Numbered from the stretch's first letter, positions 35,655-44,265 are shown. The stretch is 64,000 nucleotides of DNA from CAWFXC01 sp963819735 (GCA_963819735.1 CAWFXC010000001.1:1364001-1428000); one strand, 5' to 3'. Notes: generated by a model from the letters alone, not told the origin. Numbers and translations: made by a program.

Positions 35655-35681
35655 CCGGCCGGCCCTCCGCGGGCCGGCCGG
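35655..35681. terminator. Bidirectional terminator hairpin
   Basis: Perfect 11-bp arms CCGGCCGGCCC (35655-35665) and GGGCCGGCCGG (35671-35681) surround a 5-nt loop. They sit between the convergent YCII gene and the adenylate-kinase fragment. There is no T-run. Confidence 0.75.
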
Positions 35682-35704
35682 TGCGCGGATCGAGCCGCCG
35701 TCGG

Positions 35705-36016
35705 TCAGGCCGAACCGGCCCAGGTCGGCGGCGAGAACCGCTCCCGGATCGCCACCTGAACGTCGGCGACCGGTCGAGTCGCGTCGACGGCCGCGACGTA
35801 CTCCTTGCGCTGGAAGATCTCGATCAGCGGCCGGGTCTCCTCGTGGTAGTCCGACAGCCGGATCGCCATGGCCTCGGGGTCGTCATCGGCCCACACGACC
35901 AGGCTCCCGTCACACACGTCGCACGTGTCCACGACCTGCGGGCGGTGGGCGATCAGGTCGTAGTCGAGGCCGCACTGCGAGCACCGCCGACGGGCGAGCA
36001 CCCGACGGGCGAGCAC
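35705..36016 (-). pseudogene. C-terminal fragment of a zinc-type adenylate kinase
   Basis: The 103-residue frame matches only the LID and C-terminal part of nucleoside monophosphate kinases. It has a four-Cys zinc knuckle (CSQCG...CDVCDG), ADDDPEAMAIRLSDYHEETRPLIEIF and VDATRPVADVQVAI. The P-loop and NMP-binding half (about 120 residues) are missing. The break lies at the 15-bp tandem repeat at 35987-36016, beyond which the sequence belongs to the end of the next gene. It is therefore a truncated remnant, unless the zinc domain has been reused alone. Confidence 0.72.
35987..36016. repeat. 15-bp tandem duplication at a gene truncation point
   Basis: CCGACGGGCGAGCAC is present at 35987-36001 and 36002-36016, followed by a partial third copy (CCGACGG). 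It encodes the LARRV repeat at the start of the adenylate-kinase fragment and marks the edge of its homology. Confidence 0.9.
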
Positions 36017-36040
36017 CCGACGGTGTACCCGGTGGGCGCG

Positions 36041-37339
36041 TCAGCTCAAGATGGTCGACATGAAGCGGCGACCCGTTTCCTTGCCGCTGACCTTCCCGAG
36101 CGCGTAGTCGACCGGGTCGTACGTCGCCACTGCCGGCGTCGCCGGCGTGAGCACGTCTTCCATATCCGGGGACACCCGGTCCGCAATCGGCCGGAGCACG
36201 TCGAGGTCGAAGCCGTACACCTCGGCCGCGGTCTCGCTGCACATCATCCGCACCTCCTCGGCCGAGCAGCCGTTCAGCGCGTCCCGCAACGCGAACAACG
36301 AGTAAGGCCACGTGCCTTCGATGTGCGGGAAGTCGGCACCCCACATGATCCGGTCGACACCGATCTCTTCCCGGATGTCGCACTCCGCGCGGCTCATGAA
36401 GGACGCGCCGACGTAGCAGTTGGAGCGCCAATACTCGGTCGGTGACTTCTTCAAGTGGTCGGTGATGCCGCGTTCGAACGGCGAGGTGTACTGCTCGTCG
36501 AGACGCTCGAGCATCGACGGGATCCAGTCGGCGCCCTGCTCGGTGAACGCGACCTGCAGCGCCGGGAAGCGTTCGAACACACCGCCGAAGATCAACTCCC
36601 ACAGCGGCCGGCGCGCCCACCACAGGAATTCGACCTTGGTGACCCACATGGCGTGGGGCCCGTACCCCTCCCAGGGGGTACCACCGGAATGGATCGTCAC
36701 CGGCAACCCGGTGTCCACGCACGCCGCCCACAGCGGGTCGTAGCGACGGTCGTGGTACGACGGCAGCTCGAGATCTCCCGTCGGCAACATGACGCTGGCG
36801 AGACCGGCATCTCTGATCCAGTGCACGTCGCGTACGGCCGCGTCGATGTCGTGCGGCTGCACGAGCGCGACGCCGGCGCGCCGGCCGGGCAGCTCGGCGC
36901 AGAAGTCGGCGAGCCAGCGGTTGAACGCGCGCGCGCCCGCGAGCCGCAGCTCCTTGTTCGTGTCGGGAAACGGGAACGCCGCGCCCCACGGGGGCTCGTT
37001 GCTGTTCTGGAAGTCGGCGAACAGGACCTCGGCGACGACGCCCTCGTGTTCGAGCTCGGCGTTGCGGCGGGCGGAGTCGTGGACACCGCGGCGCCCGCCG
37101 CGCTTGACCGCGTCCTGACCGGCATAGAGCTTGACCATGTCTTCGCCGAACAGCGCGTCGACCAACTCGTCGTCGGCGGCGAGGCCCATCGTGCGGTTGC
37201 GCTCGACTCGCCACGCCTCTCGCGCAGTGACGAACCGATCGAATTCGGCGAGGAGGTCGGCATCGACGTACGGCCGATAGTCGGCGATCGGCGGCCCGGC
37301 GTGACCGTCGGCCGAGATGAGGATCAGGTGTTCGGACAT
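36041..37339 (-). CDS. Amidohydrolase-family (metal-dependent hydrolase) protein
   Basis: The product is a 432-residue TIM-barrel hydrolase of the amidohydrolase-2 group. The N-terminal motif SADGHAG (metal ligands), PVTIHSGGTPW in the middle and MWGADFPHIEGTWPYS with a ligand Asp near residue 330 are visible. An AAGGAG ribosome site sits about 7 nt before the ATG, so the shorter start was chosen over a frame open to 37528. It lies 55 bases downstream of an SDR gene on the same strand and is probably co-transcribed with it. Members act on aromatic carboxylates or as phosphotriesterase-like enzymes; the substrate here is unknown. Confidence 0.87.
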   Translation of the reverse strand: MSEHLILISADGHAGPPIADYRPYVDADLLAEFDRFVTAREAWRVERNRTMGLAADDELVDALFGEDMVKLYAGQDAVKRGGRRGVHDSARRNAELEHEGVVAEVLFADFQNSNEPPWGAAFPFPDTNKELRLAGARAFNRWLADFCAELPGRRAGVALVQPHDIDAAVRDVHWIRDAGLASVMLPTGDLELPSYHDRRYDPLWAACVDTGLPVTIHSGGTPWEGYGPHAMWVTKVEFLWWARRPLWELIFGGVFERFPALQVAFTEQGADWIPSMLERLDEQYTSPFERGITDHLKKSPTEYWRSNCYVGASFMSRAECDIREEIGVDRIMWGADFPHIEGTWPYSLFALRDALNGCSAEEVRMMCSETAAEVYGFDLDVLRPIADRVSPDMEDVLTPATPAVATYDPVDYALGKVSGKETGRRFMSTILS

Positions 37340-37394
37340 CGCAACACTCCTTGCGCCGAGGGCCGGTACCGGCCTCGTGCAGCGGGTCGAGGGG

Positions 37395-38306
37395 TCAGGA
37401 CGGGTCTGACGCCGCGGAGCGCTCGACGCCGCGCCAATAGTCGGGCATCTCGTCGCCCATGGCTGCGAGGACCCCGTTGGCCATCTCCGGTGGGAGGTGG
37501 CCGTCGTCCTCGGTGAATCCGTACTCACGGGCGAGCGACGCCGACCAGTAGGAGCCGCCGGTGCGTTCGAGGACGGCGGCGTCCGAAGCCAGCGCGACCA
37601 CGGCCCGGCCGTTAAACTTCGGCGTCTCCCCGAAGCTGACGTCGAGTCCGTGGAGCTCGCGACGTCCGTCCTCGGTGAGGACGGTGTTGGCGAGCAGGCC
37701 TTCGGTGAGCACGAGCCCCGGCCAGAGCGACACCGCGGCGACGCCGTGCGGCTTCAGCTCGAACGCCGTGTCGCGAGTGACCTTGTCGATGGCGGCCTTG
37801 CCGACCCCGTACGGGACCGACAGCAGATAGCTCTCGGCACCGTGCGACGAGATGTTGATGATCAGGCCGGAGCGCTGCTCGATCATCATCCGGGCCGCCA
37901 GCGCGGTGGTCACGTAGCCCGAGCGTGGACCGATCTCGAGGCACGCCGTGATGTGGCGGAACGGGATGTCCCAGAACGACACGCCGACCATCTCGGAGAA
38001 GTCGGGCGAGGCGACGTTCACCACGAGGTCGAGCCGACCCTGCTCCTCGCGTATGCGGTCGAAGACGGCTTCGACCTGCGCGTCGTCAGTGTGGTCGCAG
38101 GCCACCGCGACCGCCGTGCCGCCGCGCGCCTCGATCTCCGCGGCGGTGCGGTGCAAGCTGGCGAGTTGGCCCGGTACGTCCTCGACCGAGCGTGCGGTCA
38201 GGTAGGTCACTGCTCCGCTCGCTCCCACCTCGAGCGCGATGCCCTTGCCGATGTTCTTGCTCGCCCCGGTCACGAGCGCCACCTTGCCGTCAAGCTCTCG
38301 AGCCAT
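37395..38306 (-). CDS. SDR-family NAD(P)-dependent oxidoreductase (DHRS1-like)
   Basis: The product is a 303-residue short-chain dehydrogenase. The cofactor motif is TGASKNIGKG (about 14-23), the NAG-type strand is replaced by NVASPDF, and the catalytic Ser...Tyr-x3-Lys appears as ISSHGAESYLLSVPYGVGK. The C-terminal extension (RTGGSYWSASLAREYGFTEDDG) resembles DHRS1-type proteins. The ATG has a GGGGG-rich ribosome site. The gene is probably cotranscribed with the amidohydrolase downstream and lies 59 bases after the substrate-binding protein gene on the same strand, so all three may work on one imported compound. Confidence 0.88.
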   Translation of the reverse strand: MARELDGKVALVTGASKNIGKGIALEVGASGAVTYLTARSVEDVPGQLASLHRTAAEIEARGGTAVAVACDHTDDAQVEAVFDRIREEQGRLDLVVNVASPDFSEMVGVSFWDIPFRHITACLEIGPRSGYVTTALAARMMIEQRSGLIINISSHGAESYLLSVPYGVGKAAIDKVTRDTAFELKPHGVAAVSLWPGLVLTEGLLANTVLTEDGRRELHGLDVSFGETPKFNGRAVVALASDAAVLERTGGSYWSASLAREYGFTEDDGHLPPEMANGVLAAMGDEMPDYWRGVERSAASDPS

Positions 38307-38365
38307 GGCACCCCCAGTCGCGTGATGTCATCATGTGGTCCTCCTCGTGTCGAACGACAGTTGCG

Positions 38366-39682
38366 TCAGCCGCTCTGCTTCACGGTGACGACGTTCTTCG
38401 GGTCACAGTCGAACGTCGCCGGCTTCTTCGGGTAGACCCGCACGTACTTCCCGTTCTTCACCTGGAAGAGGGAGTAACAGGGCGTCGCCTTCTTGGCCGG
38501 GATGTCGCTCGTGCCGATCATGCCGTCGGCATCGAACGAGTGGAGCGTCCCCGCGGCGGTGAGGAAGTTGGCTCGCGTGAGCGAGTTGACACCACCCTGC
38601 TTCACGACCTTGTTCACCGCGTCGCGGAAGAACAGTGCGGCGGCCCAGGCCTCTTCCCCGTTGCCGTCGACGACGCCGGAACCCACCGAAGTCACGTAGG
38701 CCTTGACCGCGGGGTTGTACTTGGCCTCTTCGACCGGCACGAACGGCATGTCGACGTACTCGCCCTCGGCCTTCGCGCCCGCGGTCTGGAGGAACCGCTT
38801 CGAGTAACACGCCGAGGTGCAGTCCCAGACCTTGACCGTCGACACGCCTTGTACCGCGGCCTCCTTGAGCATGTAGGCCTGCGAGGTGTCGTTCACGCCA
38901 CTCGACTCGATGGTCGAGCCCTTCGACTGCATGGTTGTGGCCATCGGGAGGTACGTGTCCTGGCCGTCGGCGCCGTGGACGTCGAATACGCCGTCGCTCT
39001 TGATGCCGACCTTTTGCGCGCCGAGCCAGATCGGCAGGGTGGCTGTCTTCAGCGCCGCGAGGTCGGCCCCGACGAGGAAGATGCCGTGCAGGTCCTTCGA
39101 CACGTGTTGCAGGTACCACCGGAACCGGCCGACGCGCGCCTGGTAGGTCTGCCCGGACGGGTCACTGAAGACCTTCGACGGCGCGGTGATGGGGAACGAC
39201 ACCGGAGAGTTCTGCTCGGCCTCCCAGATCGTGACGACGGGGACGTCGGGCAAGCCGGTCTTGACACCCTTGGAATCGGGGCACGCGAGCATGTCGTCGA
39301 CGTTGTTGAGGAACAGTGCCCCCGTACCGACTACGGCGAAGTCGTTCTGGCAGGCTTTGATGATCGCGTTGCGGGTCTCGTCGCCGTTGAGCTTGGAGTC
39401 GTAGAAGTCGACGGCCACCTTGCGCCCGGCGAGCCCACCGTGCTGGTTGATGTACTTCCCCCAGGCGATGACCGCGTCCTCGGCGCCTTCGTACGCCCCC
39501 GGGGCGAGCGGCGTGTCGACGTCGGCGATGACCGCGATGCGGATCTCCGACGCGGTGACGCCCACTTCGGTCGCTGCCGGCTGCGTCGCGGCGCCGACGG
39601 CATGCACCGAGTCGATGCCGATGCCGGCGGCGGCGGACGTCAGCGCGACGACCACGAGGTAGATGAGACGACGGTGGCTCAC
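38366..39682 (-). CDS. ABC transporter substrate-binding protein (branched-chain amino acid type)
   Basis: The product is a 438-residue exported periplasmic-binding protein of the type I (LivJ-like) group. Residues 1-30 are a signal peptide (RRLIYLVVVALTSAAAGIGIDSVHA). The mature protein starts with the typical lobe EIRIAVIADVDTPLAPGAYEGAEDAVIAWGKYIN and contains GLAGRKVAVDFYDSKLNGDET. The GTG start at 39682 has a strong G-rich ribosome site. It is divergent from the TetR regulator, and the likely partner permease lies behind that regulator; no ATPase genes are in the window. The ligand could be an amino acid, an aromatic acid or a short-chain amide; in this family it cannot be told from sequence alone. 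Confidence 0.88.
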   Translation of the reverse strand: MSHRRLIYLVVVALTSAAAGIGIDSVHAVGAATQPAATEVGVTASEIRIAVIADVDTPLAPGAYEGAEDAVIAWGKYINQHGGLAGRKVAVDFYDSKLNGDETRNAIIKACQNDFAVVGTGALFLNNVDDMLACPDSKGVKTGLPDVPVVTIWEAEQNSPVSFPITAPSKVFSDPSGQTYQARVGRFRWYLQHVSKDLHGIFLVGADLAALKTATLPIWLGAQKVGIKSDGVFDVHGADGQDTYLPMATTMQSKGSTIESSGVNDTSQAYMLKEAAVQGVSTVKVWDCTSACYSKRFLQTAGAKAEGEYVDMPFVPVEEAKYNPAVKAYVTSVGSGVVDGNGEEAWAAALFFRDAVNKVVKQGGVNSLTRANFLTAAGTLHSFDADGMIGTSDIPAKKATPCYSLFQVKNGKYVRVYPKKPATFDCDPKNVVTVKQSG

Positions 39683-39735
39683 AAGACCCGCTCCCCCCTG
39701 GGACGTGCCGCAGCGCGCTTGCACCCGAACTATGT

Positions 39736-39753
39736 TGTACTAATATGCGTACA
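39736..39753. promoter_or_regulatory. Inverted repeat TGTAC-N8-GTACA, candidate TetR operator
   Basis: Arms at 39736-39740 and 39749-39753 are perfect reverse complements in an AT-rich patch between the divergent substrate-binding protein and TetR genes. It overlaps TAATAT (39741-39746), a good -10 for rightward transcription. Binding of the adjacent TetR regulator here would block both promoters. Confidence 0.55.
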
Positions 39754-39767
39754 GCTATCACAAATAC

Positions 39768-40502
39768 GTGACAATGGCAAGAGTCGCGGCTGAGGGTCAG
39801 GGGGCGGCACTGTCCAGCACCATCGACGACGAGACGACGCGCCCGGCGGCAATTCGCCGACGGGGCCGTCCGCCGCGCGTGACGCGCGATCAGATCGTGC
39901 TGGCGGCGACGGCGCTGCTCCGCGAGGAACGCGAGCAGCAGCTCACGATGGCCCGGGTCGCCGAGCGGGTGGGCGTCAGCCCGATGGCGCTCTACCGGTA
40001 CTTCAAGGACCGTGACGAGCTCGTCGACGAGGTCGTCGGACATCTGCTGACCGAGCGCAACGCCGCGATCCCACAAGACGGACCATGGCAGGATCAGCTG
40101 CGGGCCTGGGTGCTCGGCGGTCTCGAGTATCTCGTGCCCTGTGCCGAGGTCGTGCAACTCGTGCTCGCCGGTGGCACTTCGCGCTGGCTGCACGACGCCG
40201 CCACGCTCGCCCGCATCCTCGAACTGGCGGGCTACGCGGACGATCAGCTCGCCGAGCTCCAGGTGTGGATCGCGCTGTCGGTCGGCGGGTACGTGATGGC
40301 GGAGGCGGCACGCCGGAAAGGCCCGAACATGGCGGAGACCTACGCGGGCCTCGCACACCTTTCACCCGATGATGCTCGTCGGCTCGTCGCGCTCATCCCG
40401 CGCATCGATCGCGCGTTCGACCGGATGCACGAACGATTTACCGACCGGCTCATTCAGACCGTGGAAGCAGAGGCGCCCGCGGGGACCCACACGACGAAGT
40501 AA
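39768..40502 (+). CDS. TetR-family transcriptional regulator
   Basis: The product is a 244-residue repressor-type protein. An Arg/Pro-rich arm (RRRGRPPRVTRDQIV) precedes the helix-turn-helix LTMARVAERVGVSPMALYRYFKDRDELVD at about residues 58-87, followed by an all-helical ligand-binding/dimerisation domain. It starts at GTG or at an ATG two codons further in. The gene is divergent from the substrate-binding protein and 34 bases upstream of the fused permease, so it most likely controls both; the inverted repeat at 39736-39753 is the probable operator. The effector is unknown. Confidence 0.87.
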   Translation: MTMARVAAEGQGAALSSTIDDETTRPAAIRRRGRPPRVTRDQIVLAATALLREEREQQLTMARVAERVGVSPMALYRYFKDRDELVDEVVGHLLTERNAAIPQDGPWQDQLRAWVLGGLEYLVPCAEVVQLVLAGGTSRWLHDAATLARILELAGYADDQLAELQVWIALSVGGYVMAEAARRKGPNMAETYAGLAHLSPDDARRLVALIPRIDRAFDRMHERFTDRLIQTVEAEAPAGTHTTK

Positions 40503-40536
40503 TCGGTTCCGGGAAGCGTCGAGCACGGGGGGTGCG

Positions 40537-42606
40537 GTGACGGGATCAGGGCGGTGGCGCTGGGCACTGCTGTTCGTCGTCGCCGTACTCGTGGGCACGA
40601 TCGTCGCGCAGTCGCTCAACGAGTCGGCGTTCACCAGCCAGACGATCACGGGCGCCGTGATCTACGCGCTCACCGCAGGCTCGATCTACGCGATCGCCGC
40701 GTCGGGTCTTGTCGTCACGTACACGACGTCGGGCATCTTCAACTTCGCCCAGGGCGCGATCGGCATGATCATGGCTTTCCTCTATTGGGAGGTGCGGATC
40801 GACCAGCACTGGCCGGCCTGGGTGTCGATCGGGTTCGTCGTCCTGGTGGCGGCGCCACTCCTGGGCATGCTGATCGAGCGGACACTGATCCGCCGCCTCG
40901 TACACGCCCACCTCGTCGTGCAGCTCGTCGTGACCATCGGGCTCATGTTCTTCCTGATGGGCCTCGCGTCGACGATCTGGGACGAGAACTCGATCACGCC
41001 CCTCCCCGAATTCTTCGCCGACAAACACGGGATCGACATCGGAAACGTCGTACTGACGTGGCACCGCTTCATCACGATCGTGGTGGCTGTGCTGATCGCC
41101 GTCTTCCTGCGTCTGCTGCTGTACCGCTCCCGCACCGGCGTCGCCATGCGGGCGGTCGTCGACAACCGCGAGCTCGCAGGCCTGCACGGCGTTCGTCCCG
41201 GACGGATCTCGGGGTTGGCGTGGGCGATCGGGTCGTCGATGGCCGCGATTGCGGGGATCCTGCTCGCGCCCAACATCGGCTTACGAGTCGACGCGCTGAC
41301 GTTGTTCATCGTCGATGCGTTCGCGGCCGCGATCATCGGACGGCTCCGCAGTCTGCCGTGGACGTTCGTCGGTGGGCTGGTGATCGGCGTCGTCCAGAGC
41401 TTCGCATTGAACTTCCTGCACCTGGAGGGCCGGTGGGGCACGGTGTCGACCGCCATCCCGGCGATGGTCCTGTTCGTGGCGCTACTGACGCTGCCCGCCG
41501 CGCGCGTCGAACTCGGTCGGATCGTGCCCACGTACCGCGTGCCGAAAGTCCCGTCCGTGGGTCGGGCCACCCTCGGGCTCGCCGCCGTGGTCGGCGCCGT
41601 CAGCGTGGTCGCCGCGTTCGGCGGGCTCGACACCACCAATCTCCGCCGCCTCACGCTCGCGCTCGTCACCTCGGTCATCATGCTGTCGCTCGTCCCGTTG
41701 ACCGGCTGGGCGGGTCAGATCTCGCTGGCCCAGATCACCTTCGTCGGGGTCGGTGCGTTCGCCATGGCCGAGGTGGCGGGCGACGCGCAGTCGTGGTTCG
41801 GCCCCGGAAACCTCTTGGGCCTCGTGATCGCCGCGGCCGTCGCGGTGCCGTTCGGTGTGCTCATGGCGTTACCGGCGCTGCGGCTCCAGGGTCTCTACCT
41901 GGCGCTCGCTTCGATGGCCTTCGCGGTCATGGCCGTGCCCCTCTTCTTCGCGCAACCGGAGATCTTCGGGGCGAGCGGCCGTCGGTTGGCCACACCGTCG
42001 TTCCTCGGCATCGACTTCGGCGACGCCCACAACTTCCTCGTGCTCGCCGCGGTTGCGTTCGCGCTGGTCGGGCTGATGGTCGTATTGCTGCGGCGGGGCC
42101 GGTTCGGGCGCCGGCTCATCGCGCTGCGCGACAGCCCGGCCGCGTGCGCGACGATCGGGGTCAACCTCGTGTGGACGAAGCTCCTCGTGTTCGCGCTCGC
42201 CGCCGCGATGGCGGGCTTCGGGGGCGGACTCCTCGGCATGTTCCGCGGCACGACGGGTTCGATGGACTTCGAGATGCTGGTGGGGATCCCCTTCCTGCTC
42301 CTCCTGGTCGTCGGGGGCGTCGGGACAGTGAGTGGTGCGCTCATCGGCGGTCTGAGCACCGTTGCCCTCCTGATCGTCCAAGACGAGGTCACCTTCGTGG
42401 TGTTCGGAGTCTCCGTCCTCATCGCGCTGACCCGCATCGGGCCCGGTCTTGCTGCATTGGGGGCGAGTCGAAACCCCGAAGGCATCGTCTCCGATCTCGG
42501 TCGTTCGCCGGCGCGCGGGAGCCGGAGCGCGCCACCGGCGCGCGTCCCGACCCGGGATGCCACGACCGTTGTGGTCGCCGGCGATGCGGCGCCACGAAGC
42601 AAATAG
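40537..42606 (+). CDS. Fused branched-chain amino acid ABC transporter permease (LivH-LivM)
   Basis: The product is a 689-residue polytopic protein made of two permeases. The first half (to about residue 290) is LivH-like, with GLVVTYTTSGIFNFAQGAIGMI and LLYRSRTGVAMRAVVDNRELAGLHGV. The second half is LivM-like, with SLVPLTGWAGQISLAQITFVGVGAFAMA, ALRLQGLYLALASMAFAV and RFGRRLIALRDSPAACATIGV. Fused LivHM permeases are known in actinobacteria. The last 50 residues are hydrophilic. The LivG and LivF ATPases expected beside it are missing from the window, so it is probably served by ATPases elsewhere. It begins with GTG 34 bases after the TetR gene. Confidence 0.9.
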   Translation: MTGSGRWRWALLFVVAVLVGTIVAQSLNESAFTSQTITGAVIYALTAGSIYAIAASGLVVTYTTSGIFNFAQGAIGMIMAFLYWEVRIDQHWPAWVSIGFVVLVAAPLLGMLIERTLIRRLVHAHLVVQLVVTIGLMFFLMGLASTIWDENSITPLPEFFADKHGIDIGNVVLTWHRFITIVVAVLIAVFLRLLLYRSRTGVAMRAVVDNRELAGLHGVRPGRISGLAWAIGSSMAAIAGILLAPNIGLRVDALTLFIVDAFAAAIIGRLRSLPWTFVGGLVIGVVQSFALNFLHLEGRWGTVSTAIPAMVLFVALLTLPAARVELGRIVPTYRVPKVPSVGRATLGLAAVVGAVSVVAAFGGLDTTNLRRLTLALVTSVIMLSLVPLTGWAGQISLAQITFVGVGAFAMAEVAGDAQSWFGPGNLLGLVIAAAVAVPFGVLMALPALRLQGLYLALASMAFAVMAVPLFFAQPEIFGASGRRLATPSFLGIDFGDAHNFLVLAAVAFALVGLMVVLLRRGRFGRRLIALRDSPAACATIGVNLVWTKLLVFALAAAMAGFGGGLLGMFRGTTGSMDFEMLVGIPFLLLLVVGGVGTVSGALIGGLSTVALLIVQDEVTFVVFGVSVLIALTRIGPGLAALGASRNPEGIVSDLGRSPARGSRSAPPARVPTRDATTVVVAGDAAPRSK

Positions 42607-42611
42607 ACGTC

Positions 42612-42630
42612 TGCCGGCGACACGCCGGCA
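42612..42630 (+). other. Short hairpin after the permease stop
   Basis: TGCCGGC (42612-42618) and GCCGGCA (42624-42630) form a perfect 7-bp stem with a 5-nt loop. It lies between the permease stop and the AAGGAGGAA ribosome site of the next gene. It could reduce read-through into the SDR gene or protect the upstream message. Confidence 0.45.
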
Positions 42631-42641
42631 AAGGAGGAAGC

Positions 42642-43412
42642 ATGCGAGGGCTCGACAACTTGGTGGCAGTGGTGGCCGGCGGTGGCTCGGGAATCGGCGC
42701 CGCGACCGCCGTACGGCTGGCGCAAGAGGGGGCGTCGGTCGTCGTCGGCGACATCGTCGTGGAGAATGCCGCGGCAGTCGCCGCCGCGATCCGCGCCGGC
42801 GGCGGTGCCGCGGTTGCCGCGGAGTTCGACATCGCCAGCGACGAGAGCGTCGCGGCACTCGTGGCCGCCGCAGTGGCAGAGTTCGGTGGCCTCGACCTCA
42901 TGCACGCGAACGCGGCCGACCTGTCCGCCGAAGTAATCATGCGGGACTCGGACGCGGTCGCGGTGGACCTCGACGTGTTCGATCGCACGATCGCGGTGAA
43001 CCTGCGCGGCTACCTGCTCTGCACGCGTCACTCCATCCCGGCGATGCTGCTGCGCGGCCGCGGTGCCATCGTCTACACCAGTTCCGCGGCCGGCCACGTC
43101 GGGGAACCCGAACGGCCGTCGTACGGGATCTCGAAGAGCGGGATCAACGCACTGATGCGCCACGTGTCTTCGCGCTGGGGTCGGGAGGGTATCCGGGCGA
43201 ACTGCGTCGCTCCCGGCTTGGTCCTGACCGAGCAGATTCGCGACAACCTCGACCCCGAGTTTCGCGACTTTGCCCTCGGCCTCGGACGCTCCCCGCGCCT
43301 CGGCGAACCCGAGGACATCGCGGCGGCCGTTGCATTTCTGATGTCGGCCGACGCCAGTTGGATCACCGGCCAGGTGATCAGCGTCGACGGCGGAGCAACG
43401 GTCCGTCCGTGA
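42642..43412 (+). CDS. SDR-family NAD(P)-dependent oxidoreductase
   Basis: The product is a 256-residue classical short-chain dehydrogenase. It shows the cofactor motif GGGSGIG (about 14-20), NAAD (the NAG-like strand), and catalytic SSAAGHVGEPERPSYGISK with Ser, Tyr and Lys. The C-terminal segment WITGQVISVDGGATVRP is typical. An AAGGAGGAA ribosome site lies 6 nt before the ATG. It probably forms the end of the TetR-permease-SDR unit and may act on the imported substrate. It is convergent with tRNA-Leu, 22 bases away. Confidence 0.9.
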   Translation: MRGLDNLVAVVAGGGSGIGAATAVRLAQEGASVVVGDIVVENAAAVAAAIRAGGGAAVAAEFDIASDESVAALVAAAVAEFGGLDLMHANAADLSAEVIMRDSDAVAVDLDVFDRTIAVNLRGYLLCTRHSIPAMLLRGRGAIVYTSSAAGHVGEPERPSYGISKSGINALMRHVSSRWGREGIRANCVAPGLVLTEQIRDNLDPEFRDFALGLGRSPRLGEPEDIAAAVAFLMSADASWITGQVISVDGGATVRP

Positions 43413-43434
43413 ACCGACACTCGCGGTCGGTCGG

Positions 43435-43518
43435 TGGGCGAGGGGGGACTTGAACCCCCACATCCTTTCGGACACAGGCACCTGAAGCCTGCGCGTCTGC
43501 CAATTCCGCCACTCGCCC
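43435..43518 (-). tRNA. tRNA-Leu (anticodon CAG)
   Basis: On the minus strand, acceptor GGGCGAG (from 43518) pairs with CTCGCCC near 43436-43442, with discriminator A at 43435. The anticodon stem CAGGC/GCCTG holds loop TTCAGGT, giving CAG. A long variable arm and the GGGGGTTCAAGTCCCCC T-arm confirm leucine. CCA is not encoded. It is divergent from fhaA. Confidence 0.95.
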
Positions 43519-43596
43519 GGCGGGCGTCAGGGTAGCAGTGACCCCGATCGGCGCCGGATGGGGCCGCGTGCCCCCGATTCGGGGAGGGGGCGTCGG

Positions 43597-43602
43597 TACA
43601 AT
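43597..43602 (+). promoter_or_regulatory. Candidate -10 element of fhaA (leaderless)
   Basis: TACAAT ends 6 nt before the GTG of fhaA and is the best -10 match in the region. It is the likely main promoter of the fhaA-pknB operon, giving a leaderless message. No clear -35 is seen. Confidence 0.5.
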
Positions 43603-43608
43603 CTCGTC

Positions 43609-44265
43609 GTGGGACTCCAGGGCTTCGAGCGTCGACTCGAACGGCTGGTGGAAGGAAGCTTCAACAAGGCCTTCCGCAGCGGACTCCAGCCAGTCGAGAT
43701 CGGGCACCGGGTCACCCGCGTGCTCGACGACGGCCGCACCCTCGGGGTGGGCGGCCGCCCGGTGGCGCCCAACAACATCGGCGTCTACCTCTCGCCGGCC
43801 GACTTCGACCGCTTCAGCTCGTTCGCCGAGGCGCTGGCCCGTGAGCTCGCGGAAGCGGCCCGCCAGCACGCCCGCGACGAGGGCTACCAGTTCGTCGGTC
43901 CCGTGACCCTCACGCTGGTGCCCGACGACACCCTGAAGACGGGCGACTACGACGTCGTCGCCGAGATCGCCGAGGGTGAGGGCGGCCACGTCGGGTCCCT
44001 CGTGCTGCCCGACGGCCGCCGGGTCGCGTTGGGCGAAGACACGACCAGCCTCGGGCGCAACTCCGACTGCACCGTCACCCTCGCCGACCCTCGCGCGTCG
44101 CGGCGACACGCCGAGATCCGCCCGAGCGGCGACGGCTTCCTCATCACCGATCTCGGCTCGATGAACGGCACCCAGGTCAACGGGGTCACGGTGCAGGAAC
44201 GGGTACTCCACGACGGCGACGAGATCTCGGTGGGCGCGACCAAGATGCGCTTCGAGGCCTCGTAG
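43609..44265 (+). CDS. fhaA: FhaA-like protein (DUF3662 and FHA domains)
   Basis: The product is a 218-residue phosphothreonine-binding scaffold, known in mycobacteria to control peptidoglycan precursor export and to be bound by PknB/PknA. The N-terminal DUF3662 domain covers about residues 1-115 (GFERRLERLVEGSFNKAFRSGLQPVEIGHRV). The FHA domain is at about 130-218, with TSLGRNSDC, SRRHAE and GSMNGTQVNG as the phosphopeptide-binding loops. The long disordered linker of mycobacterial FhaA is missing here, which makes this form short. The GTG start has no ribosome site but a TACAAT hexamer 6 nt upstream. The stop overlaps the fhaB start by one base. Confidence 0.92.
   Translation: MGLQGFERRLERLVEGSFNKAFRSGLQPVEIGHRVTRVLDDGRTLGVGGRPVAPNNIGVYLSPADFDRFSSFAEALARELAEAARQHARDEGYQFVGPVTLTLVPDDTLKTGDYDVVAEIAEGEGGHVGSLVLPDGRRVALGEDTTSLGRNSDCTVTLADPRASRRHAEIRPSGDGFLITDLGSMNGTQVNGVTVQERVLHDGDEISVGATKMRFEAS

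Noticed and set aside
36455..37516. 353-codon plus-strand frame opposite the amidohydrolase
   Set aside because: It is a shadow frame without motifs; the minus-strand frame has metal-binding motifs and a ribosome site.
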